Of a DNA stretch of 64,000 nt, positions 8,184 through 17,483 are shown in pieces. The DNA is from Pseudomonas taetrolens (GTDB lineage: Bacteria; Pseudomonadota; Gammaproteobacteria; Pseudomonadales; Pseudomonadaceae), in contig NZ_LS483370.1 of the NCBI RefSeq assembly GCF_900475285.1, positions 2,680,001-2,744,000 on the forward strand, written 5' to 3'. The notes beneath the pieces were generated by a model, which was not told the origin of the DNA, ran no database searches, and saw only the letters and a list, made by a program, of their open reading frames with translations. A program made the position numbers and the translations under genes. The stretch's first letter is position 1; each line of letters opens with the position of its first letter.

Positions 8184-11100
8184 ATGACTGCCGCGACGGC
8201 TGTTCACTCCAACGCGTTCAATTTTCTGAGTTTTGTGCAAACGGGCGTCGATCCGCGCACCGGGTTATATACCGTCAGCGTGTCGTTGCCCGAAGTCAAA
8301 ACCAACGACCTTAGCGGCCCGGCCGTCCCGCTGACACTCACCTTCAACCCGCTCAATACCCTCGACAGCGGTTTTGGCCTGGGCTGGAACCTGGCCTTGA
8401 CCCAATACACGCCGAGCAATCAGGTGCTATCGGTGCATTCGGGGGAAAGTTTCAAGGTCACTTCACGCGCCCCGGGCAACCCTGCACGCATGCTGATGAA
8501 AGAGCAAAAGATCGAAAACTTTCAGCTCTACGACATCAGTGGCGACCCCCGGGGCGACTTCAAGGTGGTGCACAAATCCGGCCTGGTAGAAATCCTCAAG
8601 CTCATGGGCCCCACTCCGCAAATTGCCATGCCGGTTCATCAGTATTCACCCCAGGGGCACGGCGTGACCTTGAGCTACGGCGAGGGCAACTTGCCACGGA
8701 TGCTACGCACCGTCAGAGACGATCAGCGCCAGCTACTGGCGGTGATCCGCAATACGACGGCAAAAACCGTTGAGTTCCACCTCCCGGCGGTCGGCGGAGA
8801 ACCCTCGGAACGCGTGCTGATGCACCTGGAAGGTGACCGGGTCAGCAGAATCACCTTGCCCACCAACAACGATGCCGGCTGGCGCTTCGACTACGAACCC
8901 GTACGCGAGCTGCTGTGCATCAAGGATGTGTGGACCCCCATGGGCGGCCGTGAAACCCTGCAATATGGCGATGCAGGCCATGCGTTCCCCGGCGACGGCG
9001 GACAACAGAACGTGGCCCGGGTCACCCGCCACGTCACCGACCCCGGCGCCGGCCAGCCTGTCGCCACGGTGGACTACACCTACAGCAGCAACAATTTCCT
9101 CGGTTACAACTCACCGATCGACTGGACCGACGATGGCCTCGACAACCTGTACAAGGTCATCGGCGACTACACCTATGAAGTCACTGAACGCCTGATGGTC
9201 AATCAGCTCGCGGTGCGCACCACGACCCATACCTTCAACCGCTTCCATTTGCAGACCTCGCTCCTCACGACCCAGGGCAACCACCGAAAAACCGTCACCA
9301 CCACCTATTACGCCAACGACACAGACACCTTTGACAATCAGGTGCGCCAATGTCAGTTACCCAAACGGGTCGCCACCCTGTGGGACCTCACCGATGATCC
9401 GCGAACCTGGCGGCATGACAAAGAGCTGAACGAGTACGACATTCACGGTAACCAGACCCTCAAGGTGCAAGCCAACGGCATTCGTGAAGTCTCCAGCTGG
9501 TACCCGGCCGACGGTCTGCCTGGTGACTGTCCGCCCGATCCGTACGGGTTTGTGCGGCACCTGCAGAGCCGCACGGTGTTCCCCGCCAGCGACGCGACGC
9601 TGATCCCTGAACTGCAAGACGGTGCGCCAATCTTGCAGACCCTCTACCGTTACATCTCGCAACCGGCCATCGCGGCCAGTGCCAGCCAGACACCGTGGGT
9701 GGCACTGGCCGAAGAGCAGTTGCAGGAACTCGACAGCGCGCAAGCACGCCTGCTGCAACGTTGCGCCTATCGCTACTTCAACACCCCCGCCGATCCGCTG
9801 AGCCACGGCAGGCGTCAACAGCAAGCCCTGACCTTCGCCGATAACCCTGACCACACACTGGTCACGGACTATCGCTACAGCAAAAAAAAACCGACCCATG
9901 CCACTGTCGACGGTGAGACGGTGCTGGTCACCGAGCAGACCCTGAGCAGCCTTTTCGATAACGTCAGTAAACACACCACCGAGGAGCGTTCGTTGCTCAA
10001 CGGCGAACCCCTGCTCCTGAGCGACCAGGATGAGCAATTGCGCTTCACCTACGATGCATTGGGCCGGGTGCTCACCGAGACGGAAGCCCCCGACACCGAG
10101 TACGCCGCCACCCGCACCTTTCGTTATCGCCTGATCCGCCCGGCGGGCCGCGGTGAGACACCGGTGACCGATCTCCCCGGCCAGGAGCTGAAGGACGTCA
10201 AGGGTGTCAGGACGCAAACCTGGTTCGACGGCCTCAGCCGCGCCGTGCGCGAAGCCCTGCAAGACCACGACAATGCCGATGGCAACCCGCCGGTCTACCG
10301 GGACATCTACACCGCGCAATACGATGCCCTCGGGCAATTGAGCGAAGAAACCGAGATCGACTGGCTGGAAAAAACCGACCTGCGCCTGACCCGCCGCTTC
10401 AGCTACGACCTGTGGGGGCAGCAGGCCAGCGTGACCGGAGCTGATGGCATTACCCGCCATAGCCACAACAACCCGCTGACCTTTATCCACGAACAATGGA
10501 CCGAGGGCATGGGCAAGACCATTACCCTGAACAATCGTTTTGACAAACCACTGAGTACCGAACAACAGGACCTGGCCGGGAACCGCCTCAGCCTGCAGCG
10601 GTACCGTTACGACGGGCTGGGCAATTGCACGGAAGAGATCGACCCGCTCGGCCGGGTCAGCCGCCATCGCTACGACAGCTGGGGGCGTCTGCTCAGCAGC
10701 ACGCTGCCCGACCTGACCGTTATCAACCATACCTACGCGCCCCACAGCACTGCCGCGCTGGCCACCTCGCTGGCGGTCAAACCCGGCAACAAGCTGCGCC
10801 CGGCCGTCACGGTGGGCGAGCAGCGCTTCGACGGCCTCTCCCGTCTGACCCGGCTCACCGTCGGGGATCGCGTGGAGCAACTGGAGTATGAAGGCGCACG
10901 CCTGCAACCCAGCCGACGGCAAACACCGAGCGGCAAACAGCTCACCTACCAATACCGGCACGGCCTGACCACCGAACCCACCGTGATCGAAGCACCGGAT
11001 GAGAACGCCACGTTCAACTATGACCCGGCCAACGGCAATCTCGACCGGTCGAGCAATACTCAGGGCAGTTATGCGTTCACCTACAGTGCAACCGGCCATC

Positions 11101-13211
11101 TGACTGATGAAACCTGGACCGAGCCGGGCAAGACGACGTGGCACACCCGCTACATCAGTTCATTGAAGGGCCGGCAATTGTCCTGCACCGACATCGCCGG
11201 GCAGACCACCGTTGCCGAATACGACGTCAGCGCAAACACTGGGCGGCTGTTGCGCATTAACCAAGGCCAACTGCAAGGGGACTTTGAGTACGACACCTGC
11301 GGGCGCCTGCATCGCACCACCCGCACCGACCTGGGCACTGGCAATACCCTGACCACGGCACTGGACTTCGATGATATCGGTCGCGAAACCCGGCGCACGC
11401 TGACCCTGAGCGACCGTCAGGGCCAACCGCTGCAACCCGAACAGCAGATAGACCTGACGTACCTGGCCGACGGCAACCTGGCCACCTGTCATCGGCAGAT
11501 CGCGGGCCAGACGGTGCTGCTGGAAACCTACCATTACGACCTGCGCGGGCGGCTCGAACTGTATGAATGCGCCGGCACCGAATTGCCCGAAGACCGTTTC
11601 GCCAATGCCATCGTCAGGCAGTTCTACGAATTCGATGCGCTGGACAACATCATCTACACCCGTACCGATTTCGCCGACGGCAGCCAGGACATCGCCGAGT
11701 TCGGTTTTGCCAGCGCAGATCCCTGCCAACTGGTGAGCGCCAGCCACAGCCATCCCAGCTATCAGGCCTTGCGCAGCGACTACGCCTACGATGCCGACGG
11801 CAACCTGGCGCTTGACGAGCTTGGCCAGCAATTGAACTACGACAGCCAGGGCCGTCTGCTGGCGGTGAAAACCGCCGCCGGTCAAGCGCTCAGCACCTAC
11901 CGTTATGACGCGCACAACCATCTGTTGGGGGTCACCGCGCTAGGCAGCGCTGAAGCCTTGCGCTTCTATCAGGCAGACAACGTCAGCCACACCGTGCAAG
12001 ACGGCCACCACACGCAGTGGCTCTACCACGGTACCCAGCCACTGGGGCAACAGACCCCCGGCGACCCCTCTAAAACCCTGTTGTTGCTCACCGACGCCAA
12101 ACACAGCGTGATCGGTGAACTCGAGGGCACCGACCTGCGCACGGCCGTCTACAGCGCCTATGGCGAACGCAGCAGCGATGAACCATTGAACAGCCTCCCA
12201 GGGTTCAACGGCGAGGTGCGCGACCCGGCCAGCGGTTGGTATTTGCTCGGTCGTGGCTACCGCGCCTACAACCCCGGACTTATGCGCTTTCACAGCCCGG
12301 ACTCGCTGAGTCCCTTTGGCGCTGGCGGGATCAATTGCTACATGTATTGCACCGGCAACCCCATCGCCTTCAGCGACCCCACCGGCCGCAGTCAAATCAT
12401 CAATAACCCCTGGTTCAATGCCGGCGTCGCGGCCGCGACCACGGTGTTGGGGATTGTGTTGTCGATCGTGACGTGGAATCCCGGCCCCCTGATCAGCGCG
12501 GTCATCGCCTCCGCAGCGTCAACCGCGACCACCACAGCCCTGGCTCTGGGCGCCAGTGCCAGCGTCGCGGCCATGGCCGGGGCAGTGGCTACTGCCGCAG
12601 TCACCGCTGCACCGGCAGCGATCACCTGGGGCGCAACGGCGGCAGCGATGGGCGTCGAAGGCGTCGCCATGTTCACCCGGGACCAACGCACCCGCGAGAC
12701 CCTCGGCTGGATCGGCTTAGGCCTCAGTGCGATTGCATTACCGAACTTCAAGGCCTTCAAACCCCCGGCACCCAAACCAGTGATCCACTCGGCCAGCCCG
12801 GCCCCGATCCTGCGCAGCAGCGCTTCCAGCGCCAGTGTCTCAAGCGCCTCCAGCAGCGGCAGTATCCGTTCGTCATCCAGTGGCACCGATACCTCGCGCA
12901 CCTTCGGTTTCCTGACAGAAAGCGATATCACCGGAGCAATGAGTGGTGTTGTGCAGAGCAATTGGCGGTTGGCGGCAGCAGCGAAATCCGGAGGTGTCCA
13001 GGCGCCACGAACTTACGGGCTCCCGGCGCACACGCCGAGCAAGTCCATGCAGGAAGGTATTTTGGCTTCACTGGGCGAGAAAGCCGTTGCCCCGCCCAGC
13101 CCGACACCCGCCCTCGAACGGTATGTGCCGGACAATACAGTCTTGAAAGGCCAGGATTATTTCCGGGGCCGGCAGAATGTGCACAAACCCAGAGTGCTGC
13201 CCGTGATTTAA
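8184..13211 (+). CDS. RHS-repeat protein with variable C-terminus
   Basis: 1675 aa, with GAGG 9 bases before the ATG. The N-terminal ~400 residues are the part shared with the RHS start at 1-206. Residues ~400-1365 contain many YD-type repeats (YDALGRV, YDSWGRLLSS, YDLRGRLE, YDSQGRLLAV). The RHS core hallmark follows around residues 1365-1402 (RFHSPDSLSPFGAGGINCY, then DPTGR). Beyond it is a specific C-terminus of about 270 residues. This begins with long Ala/Thr/Val-rich hydrophobic stretches (about 1405-1500) that could be membrane-inserting, then a Ser-rich linker and a short basic tail. No known nuclease or deaminase motif is visible in the tail, and no separate immunity ORF follows. A cell-surface or toxin-delivery role is inferred from family knowledge. 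Confidence 0.9.
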   Translation: MTAATAVHSNAFNFLSFVQTGVDPRTGLYTVSVSLPEVKTNDLSGPAVPLTLTFNPLNTLDSGFGLGWNLALTQYTPSNQVLSVHSGESFKVTSRAPGNPARMLMKEQKIENFQLYDISGDPRGDFKVVHKSGLVEILKLMGPTPQIAMPVHQYSPQGHGVTLSYGEGNLPRMLRTVRDDQRQLLAVIRNTTAKTVEFHLPAVGGEPSERVLMHLEGDRVSRITLPTNNDAGWRFDYEPVRELLCIKDVWTPMGGRETLQYGDAGHAFPGDGGQQNVARVTRHVTDPGAGQPVATVDYTYSSNNFLGYNSPIDWTDDGLDNLYKVIGDYTYEVTERLMVNQLAVRTTTHTFNRFHLQTSLLTTQGNHRKTVTTTYYANDTDTFDNQVRQCQLPKRVATLWDLTDDPRTWRHDKELNEYDIHGNQTLKVQANGIREVSSWYPADGLPGDCPPDPYGFVRHLQSRTVFPASDATLIPELQDGAPILQTLYRYISQPAIAASASQTPWVALAEEQLQELDSAQARLLQRCAYRYFNTPADPLSHGRRQQQALTFADNPDHTLVTDYRYSKKKPTHATVDGETVLVTEQTLSSLFDNVSKHTTEERSLLNGEPLLLSDQDEQLRFTYDALGRVLTETEAPDTEYAATRTFRYRLIRPAGRGETPVTDLPGQELKDVKGVRTQTWFDGLSRAVREALQDHDNADGNPPVYRDIYTAQYDALGQLSEETEIDWLEKTDLRLTRRFSYDLWGQQASVTGADGITRHSHNNPLTFIHEQWTEGMGKTITLNNRFDKPLSTEQQDLAGNRLSLQRYRYDGLGNCTEEIDPLGRVSRHRYDSWGRLLSSTLPDLTVINHTYAPHSTAALATSLAVKPGNKLRPAVTVGEQRFDGLSRLTRLTVGDRVEQLEYEGARLQPSRRQTPSGKQLTYQYRHGLTTEPTVIEAPDENATFNYDPANGNLDRSSNTQGSYAFTYSATGHLTDETWTEPGKTTWHTRYISSLKGRQLSCTDIAGQTTVAEYDVSANTGRLLRINQGQLQGDFEYDTCGRLHRTTRTDLGTGNTLTTALDFDDIGRETRRTLTLSDRQGQPLQPEQQIDLTYLADGNLATCHRQIAGQTVLLETYHYDLRGRLELYECAGTELPEDRFANAIVRQFYEFDALDNIIYTRTDFADGSQDIAEFGFASADPCQLVSASHSHPSYQALRSDYAYDADGNLALDELGQQLNYDSQGRLLAVKTAAGQALSTYRYDAHNHLLGVTALGSAEALRFYQADNVSHTVQDGHHTQWLYHGTQPLGQQTPGDPSKTLLLLTDAKHSVIGELEGTDLRTAVYSAYGERSSDEPLNSLPGFNGEVRDPASGWYLLGRGYRAYNPGLMRFHSPDSLSPFGAGGINCYMYCTGNPIAFSDPTGRSQIINNPWFNAGVAAATTVLGIVLSIVTWNPGPLISAVIASAASTATTTALALGASASVAAMAGAVATAAVTAAPAAITWGATAAAMGVEGVAMFTRDQRTRETLGWIGLGLSAIALPNFKAFKPPAPKPVIHSASPAPILRSSASSASVSSASSSGSIRSSSSGTDTSRTFGFLTESDITGAMSGVVQSNWRLAAAAKSGGVQAPRTYGLPAHTPSKSMQEGILASLGEKAVAPPSPTPALERYVPDNTVLKGQDYFRGRQNVHKPRVLPVI

Positions 13212-13242
13212 GCGTGCGCTGCATGACCGATGATGATTGAAA

Positions 13243-13275
13243 TGGCCGGGTACACCGCAAAGGTGTGCCCGGCCA
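13243..13275 (+). terminator. Hairpin downstream of RHS gene
   Basis: TGGCCGGGTACACC (13243-13256) and GGTGTGCCCGGCCA (13262-13275) form a 14-bp stem with one T-G wobble and a 5-base loop, starting 32 bp after the RHS stop. There is no strong T-run, so termination may be incomplete. Confidence 0.6.
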
Positions 13276-13324
13276 CTGGCTGCCTGCCCTCCCCGAACCG
13301 CATCCCCCTTGCGCCCTCGATAAC

Positions 13325-13338
13325 TGAGAGTTCTCTCA
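13325..13338. promoter_or_regulatory. Palindrome upstream of fimbrial operon
   Basis: TGAGAGTTCTCTCA is a perfect 14-bp inverted repeat (two 6-bp arms around TT). It is followed at once by an AT-rich CATATAT that could be part of a -10 element. It lies about 145 bp before the pilin ATG. The remaining sequence between 13276 and 13480 shows no gene. Operator function is inferred from position and symmetry. Confidence 0.35.
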
Positions 13339-13480
13339 TATATCCCCCTGCCTGCCGCTTTTAACATTCCCGCGTCGAGACACCGTACCAACCCCTCAAT
13401 GTCGTCGGCACTTTATCGGAGTGTCACACCGGCGCCGTCTCGACCTCGGCGTGCCGGTCAACTATTCAAGGATACGTAAC

Positions 13481-14038
13481 ATGACGAAGTCTTTACTTGC
13501 GCTGACCCTTGGGCTGGCTGCAGGCCTGGCGGGCACTTCAGCCGTTGCAGCGCCAAGCACCGGGCAAATCAACTTCACCGGCAACATCAACACCAACACC
13601 TGTCCGATTGACCCGATCGATCCCAGCACCGGTGCACCCGGGCCGATCTTTATGGGCGATGTAGCCGTTGCCGACTTCGGCGGCAACGCCGACCAGGAAG
13701 CCGGCGGGCGCGAATTTGCCCTGCGGATCAAAGACGGCGCGGCCTGCGGGTTTACCGCCGGTGAAACCGCCACCGTCCAGTTCACCAGCACTCACGGCAA
13801 TGCTGGTACCGACGGCAAGTACTACGGCATCCAGACCGGCGGGGCCGAAGGTGTGGCGCTGGCGATCAAGGACAACGACAGCACCCACGTCGATCACGGC
13901 ACCGACTCCAAGGCGTACCCGCTCAACGAGACCGGCGAAACCCGAATGGTGTTCAACGCCAAATACCGCTCTACCACGGCAAACGTCGTCGGCGGGCCGG
14001 TGATCGCCAACATCAACTTCGTCGTCGCCCTCCCGTAA
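13481..14038 (+). CDS. Fimbrial major subunit (pilin) of a chaperone-usher system
   Basis: 185 aa. I chose ATG 13481 because AAGGA lies 9 bases upstream and a signal peptide follows directly (MTKSLLALTLGLAAGLAGTS then AVAA, cleavage before PSTGQ). The mature protein has two cysteines (NTCPID and AACGF) for the usual pilin disulfide and a pilin-like C-terminal strand ending NINFVVALP. The INFTGNI start of the mature chain is typical of FimA/SMF-type pilins, where the first strand is donated to the next subunit. It is the first gene of a four-gene operon; the hairpin that follows probably raises pilin mRNA levels relative to the rest. Confidence 0.9.
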   Translation: MTKSLLALTLGLAAGLAGTSAVAAPSTGQINFTGNINTNTCPIDPIDPSTGAPGPIFMGDVAVADFGGNADQEAGGREFALRIKDGAACGFTAGETATVQFTSTHGNAGTDGKYYGIQTGGAEGVALAIKDNDSTHVDHGTDSKAYPLNETGETRMVFNAKYRSTTANVVGGPVIANINFVVALP

Positions 14039-14044
14039 ACCCCG

Positions 14045-14076
14045 GCCTTTTGAGTGCGGCCACGCACTCAAAAGGC
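14045..14076. promoter_or_regulatory. Perfect stem-loop between pilin and chaperone genes
   Basis: GCCTTTTGAGTGCG (14045-14058) and CGCACTCAAAAGGC (14063-14076) pair perfectly over 14 bp with a 4-base GCCA loop, 7 bp after the pilin stop. Its position matches hairpins in other fimbrial operons that shield or partly terminate the pilin message, so pilin outnumbers chaperone and usher. There is no T-run. Confidence 0.7.
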
Positions 14077-14121
14077 GCGCCCGGCTCTGCGCACCCGCAG
14101 GTGTCGCCCCAAGGAATGTTC

Positions 14122-14874
14122 ATGTTCGAATCCATCAATGCGTTACGTCGCCGCACGGTGCGCATCGGCGCCGTGGGCGCGCTGTTTCTGTCCGTCTACG
14201 CACCCTTGAGCCAGGCCTCATTGACCCTGAGCAGCAGCCGTGTGGTGTTCGACGGTGACAAGCGCAGCGTGTCCCTGGTGATCGCCAACCCCAGCGATAA
14301 AGTCTACGCGGTGCAGACCTGGGTCAACACCGAGGCCGACGACACGACTACCGCCGTACCGTTCATGGCCTCGCCGCCCTTGTTCCGGGTCAATCCGGGC
14401 AAAGAACAGCAAGTCCAGATCAATGGCTTGCCCCATACGCTGCCGACCGATCGCGAGTCATTGTTTTACTTCAATGCCCAGGAAATCCCCCAGGTCGATA
14501 ATCGGCAGAGCAACGTCCTGAACATAGCGATTCGCACCCGAATCAAGTTCTTCTATCGCCCCAGCCAGCTCAAGGACAAACCTCAGGCCCGGCTCAAGGA
14601 CCTGCAATGGTCGATACAACGCCGTGACGGCAAGACCCATCTGGTGCTGAACAACCCGACGCCCTTTCACTACACCTTCAAGCAGCTGCAGCTCATGGTC
14701 GACGGCCAGCCACGGCGCATTGAACGGCCGGTGATGGCCGCCCCGCTGGAGCGCACCGTCTATGCGCTGGACAACCTCCCCCCAGGCCCCGGCCTGCAAG
14801 TGGTCTTCACCACGATCAACGATTACGGCGGAACCACCGCGCAGATGACCGTGCCGGTTCAGTCGGCCCCCTGA
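14122..14874 (+). CDS. Fimbrial chaperone, PapD family
   Basis: 250 aa from ATG 14122, 6 bases after AAGGA. Upstream in-frame starts lie within the stem-loop and are unlikely. A signal sequence precedes ASLTLSSSRVVFDGDKRSVS, the characteristic first strand of periplasmic pilus chaperones, in which the conserved Arg helps anchor the pilin C-terminus. The family signature appears as NIAIRTRIKFFYRP near the middle, with the second anchoring basic residue. It delivers pilin and adhesin subunits to the usher at 14909-17419 by donor-strand complementation. It is co-transcribed with the pilin upstream and the usher 34 bp downstream. Confidence 0.93.
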   Translation: MFESINALRRRTVRIGAVGALFLSVYAPLSQASLTLSSSRVVFDGDKRSVSLVIANPSDKVYAVQTWVNTEADDTTTAVPFMASPPLFRVNPGKEQQVQINGLPHTLPTDRESLFYFNAQEIPQVDNRQSNVLNIAIRTRIKFFYRPSQLKDKPQARLKDLQWSIQRRDGKTHLVLNNPTPFHYTFKQLQLMVDGQPRRIERPVMAAPLERTVYALDNLPPGPGLQVVFTTINDYGGTTAQMTVPVQSAP

Positions 14875-14908
14875 TCGCCCACTCACTCCGTTTGCCAGGA
14901 ACCTCACC

Positions 14909-17419
14909 ATGATCCTTTTTTCAGGACGATGGCGCTCGCCTGCTCGCCTGCGCCTTGGCCACTGGCTGCTGATCGGCAGCGGCGGTGCTGTGTGCATCGC
15001 GCCGGTACCGGCACAGGCGAGTCCCGGCCTGGCGTTCCAGCCCGGTTTCATGCTTCAGAGTGCCGGTCAGCCAGCCGATGCCGGGCGACTGGCGCTGCAG
15101 GCGCTGGCCGATACCCCCGACCTCGGCCCCGGGCGTTATCGAGTCGAGGTCCGGGTCAACCAGGACTACCTGGGGCCACATGAAATCGAATTCATCCAGG
15201 ACGATTCCACAGGGTTGACCCCGTGTTTGACGGCGACCCTGCTCGAGCAGTTCGGTGTGCGTCTCAACGCTATCGCCGAGCCCGAACAACTGAACAATCA
15301 GTGCGTCAACCTGAGTTCGCTGATCCCCGGTGCCAGCACCACCCTGAATGGCGGCGAATTGCAGCTGTCGGTCTCCATCCCGCAGATTGCCATGCACCGT
15401 GACGTGGTCGGCTATGTCGACCCGGCCCGCTGGGATCACGGGATCAACGCGGCCTTCCTCAGCTATCAGGTGTCAGCGCAACAAGGCTCCAGCCGGTATG
15501 GCGGAAAAAACGACAACCAGGATCTGTATCTGAATGCCGGGATCAATCTCGGCCCCTGGCGTTTGCGCACCAACCAGAGCGGGCGCCAGGGCACCAGAGG
15601 CGCGCGTCAATGGACCCGCGCCTACACCTATGCCCAGCGCGACTTGCCGGGGATGAACGCCAACCTGACCCTGGGCGAAGCCTTCACCGGTGGTGAAGTA
15701 TTCAAAAGCCTCCCGCTCAAGGGGGCACTGGTCAGCTCGGACGCGGGGATGCTGCCCGATGCGATGCAAGGCTATGCACCGGTCATCCGCGGGGTCGCGT
15801 TGAGCTGGGCACGGCTCGAAGTGCTGCAAAACGGTTACCCGATCTACTCCACCTACGTCAGCGCCGGCCCCTATGAAATCGATGATCTGAGTACCGGCGG
15901 CGGTGGCGGTGAGCTGGAAGTAGTGCTGACCGAAGCCGACGGGCAGGTCCGCCGCTTCAGCCAGCCCTATGCCACCCTGAGCAATCTGTTGCGCGAGGGC
16001 ACCTGGCGCTACAGCGCCGCCCTTGGTCGATACAACGCCGCCAGCGACACGGAAGATCCGCTTTTGTGGCAAGGCACCCTCAGCGTGGGTACCCGCTGGG
16101 GCTCGACCCTGTATGGCGGCCTGTTAAGCGCTGACTTTTATCAGGCCGTGAGCCTCGGCGTGGCCAAGGATCTGGGTGCCATCGGAGCAATGGCCCTGGA
16201 CGTGACCCGCTCCGATGCCGAACTGGGCATCCCCGGCCTGGACTCGGTGCAGGGCATGAGTTACGCCATCAAATACGGCAAGACCTTCCCGACCCGTACC
16301 AGCCTGCGCTTTGCCGGGTATCGTTACTCCACCGAGGGCTACCGTGACTTCGATGAAGCGGTGCGCCAGCGCGCCCAGGACGTGCGTTTTTACGGCAGTC
16401 GCCGCAGCCGGCTCGAGGCGGCGGTCTACCAGAATATCGGCACGCGCAGTTCCCTTAATCTGACCTTTTCCCAGGAAGACTTCTGGCGCAGTGATTACGA
16501 GCGGCGCCAGTTTCAATTCAACTTCAATACCCGCTACCGGGATGTCACCTACACCCTGTTCGCCAGCCAGTCCCTGAGCACCCGCAGCGAGCGCATCGAC
16601 CGCCAGTTCGGGCTGAGCATTTCGGTGCCGCTGGACTTCGCCCACAGCGCCTCGGCGACCTTCGACATGCAACACAACGGTGACTCGTTCAGTCAGCGCA
16701 GCAGCCTCAGTGGCAGCCTCGATCAGCATCGCCTGAGTTACCGCGCGGCACTGGCCAATGACAACGGAAAGCAAAAATCAGCCGAGTTCTCGGCGGGCTA
16801 CCAGACCCCTTACGGCAACTTCAGCGCCGGGTTGAGCCAGGGGTCGGGCTACAGCAGCCGCTCGCTCAGCGCCAATGGCGCCGTGTTGCTGCACGCTGAG
16901 GGTATTGAGCTCGGCCCTTATCTGGGGGAAACCGCCGGCCTGGTCCATGTGCCTGACGTCAAGGGCGTCGGTGTGAGTAACGTTCCGGGGGTTCGCACCA
17001 ATGCCCGCGGCTATGCCCTGATGCCCTATCTGCGCCCTTATCGGGTCAATCAGATCGAACTCGAAACCGACCAGTTGGGCCCCGAAATCGACATCGACAA
17101 CGGCACCGCCCAGGTTGTGCCCCGGCGCGGCGCGGTGGTCAAAACCACGTTCAACGCACGCTCGGTGCGACGCCTGCTCATCAGTGCCCGTTTCAACGAC
17201 CAGCCCTTGCCTTTCGGTGCCCAGGTGATCGACGTCGAAGGTGCACAAATCGGGGTTGTCGGCCAGGGCGGCCAGATCCTGCTCAGCACCCATGACCGTC
17301 CCCAGACACTTGACGTGCGCTGGGGGGATGAGAGCACCGAGCAATGCCGACTGCAGGTCGATCCGCACAGCATGGCCCAGAATCGGGGCTACCGCGTGCA
17401 AACCCTGGTCTGCCAGTGA
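14909..17419 (+). CDS. Outer-membrane fimbrial usher, FimD/PapC family
   Basis: 836 aa with a signal peptide (hydrophobic LLIGSGGAVCIAPVPAQA, cleavage near residue 38). Order: N-terminal chaperone-binding domain (~45-160, with two cysteines TPCLT and NQCVN), a long beta-barrel with the family's LTLGEAFTGGEVFKSLPLKG and GYAPVIRGVA motifs (~245-300), the plug domain inside it, then C-terminal domains ending with a cysteine pair (EQCRL, LVCQ). Length is normal for ushers. It forms the pore through which the pilus is assembled. AGGA lies 8 bases before the ATG. The gene is intact and in step with its chaperone and subunits. Confidence 0.95.
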   Translation: MILFSGRWRSPARLRLGHWLLIGSGGAVCIAPVPAQASPGLAFQPGFMLQSAGQPADAGRLALQALADTPDLGPGRYRVEVRVNQDYLGPHEIEFIQDDSTGLTPCLTATLLEQFGVRLNAIAEPEQLNNQCVNLSSLIPGASTTLNGGELQLSVSIPQIAMHRDVVGYVDPARWDHGINAAFLSYQVSAQQGSSRYGGKNDNQDLYLNAGINLGPWRLRTNQSGRQGTRGARQWTRAYTYAQRDLPGMNANLTLGEAFTGGEVFKSLPLKGALVSSDAGMLPDAMQGYAPVIRGVALSWARLEVLQNGYPIYSTYVSAGPYEIDDLSTGGGGGELEVVLTEADGQVRRFSQPYATLSNLLREGTWRYSAALGRYNAASDTEDPLLWQGTLSVGTRWGSTLYGGLLSADFYQAVSLGVAKDLGAIGAMALDVTRSDAELGIPGLDSVQGMSYAIKYGKTFPTRTSLRFAGYRYSTEGYRDFDEAVRQRAQDVRFYGSRRSRLEAAVYQNIGTRSSLNLTFSQEDFWRSDYERRQFQFNFNTRYRDVTYTLFASQSLSTRSERIDRQFGLSISVPLDFAHSASATFDMQHNGDSFSQRSSLSGSLDQHRLSYRAALANDNGKQKSAEFSAGYQTPYGNFSAGLSQGSGYSSRSLSANGAVLLHAEGIELGPYLGETAGLVHVPDVKGVGVSNVPGVRTNARGYALMPYLRPYRVNQIELETDQLGPEIDIDNGTAQVVPRRGAVVKTTFNARSVRRLLISARFNDQPLPFGAQVIDVEGAQIGVVGQGGQILLSTHDRPQTLDVRWGDESTEQCRLQVDPHSMAQNRGYRVQTLVCQ

Positions 17420-17483
17420 AACCACCCCATCTCGTGGCGCCGACGCCCGCGGCGCGCCACTTCGTTTTTGAAGGACTACACCC

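Noticed and set aside
9357..11144. Long minus-strand open frame (595 codons) opposite the RHS gene
   Set aside because: It lies wholly inside the RHS coding sequence, has no ribosome site and shows the low-complexity composition of a GC-rich antisense frame.
14050..14121. Upstream start for the fimbrial chaperone
   Set aside because: It would begin inside the perfect stem-loop, adds residues before the signal peptide, and the ATG at 14122 has AAGGA at ideal spacing.
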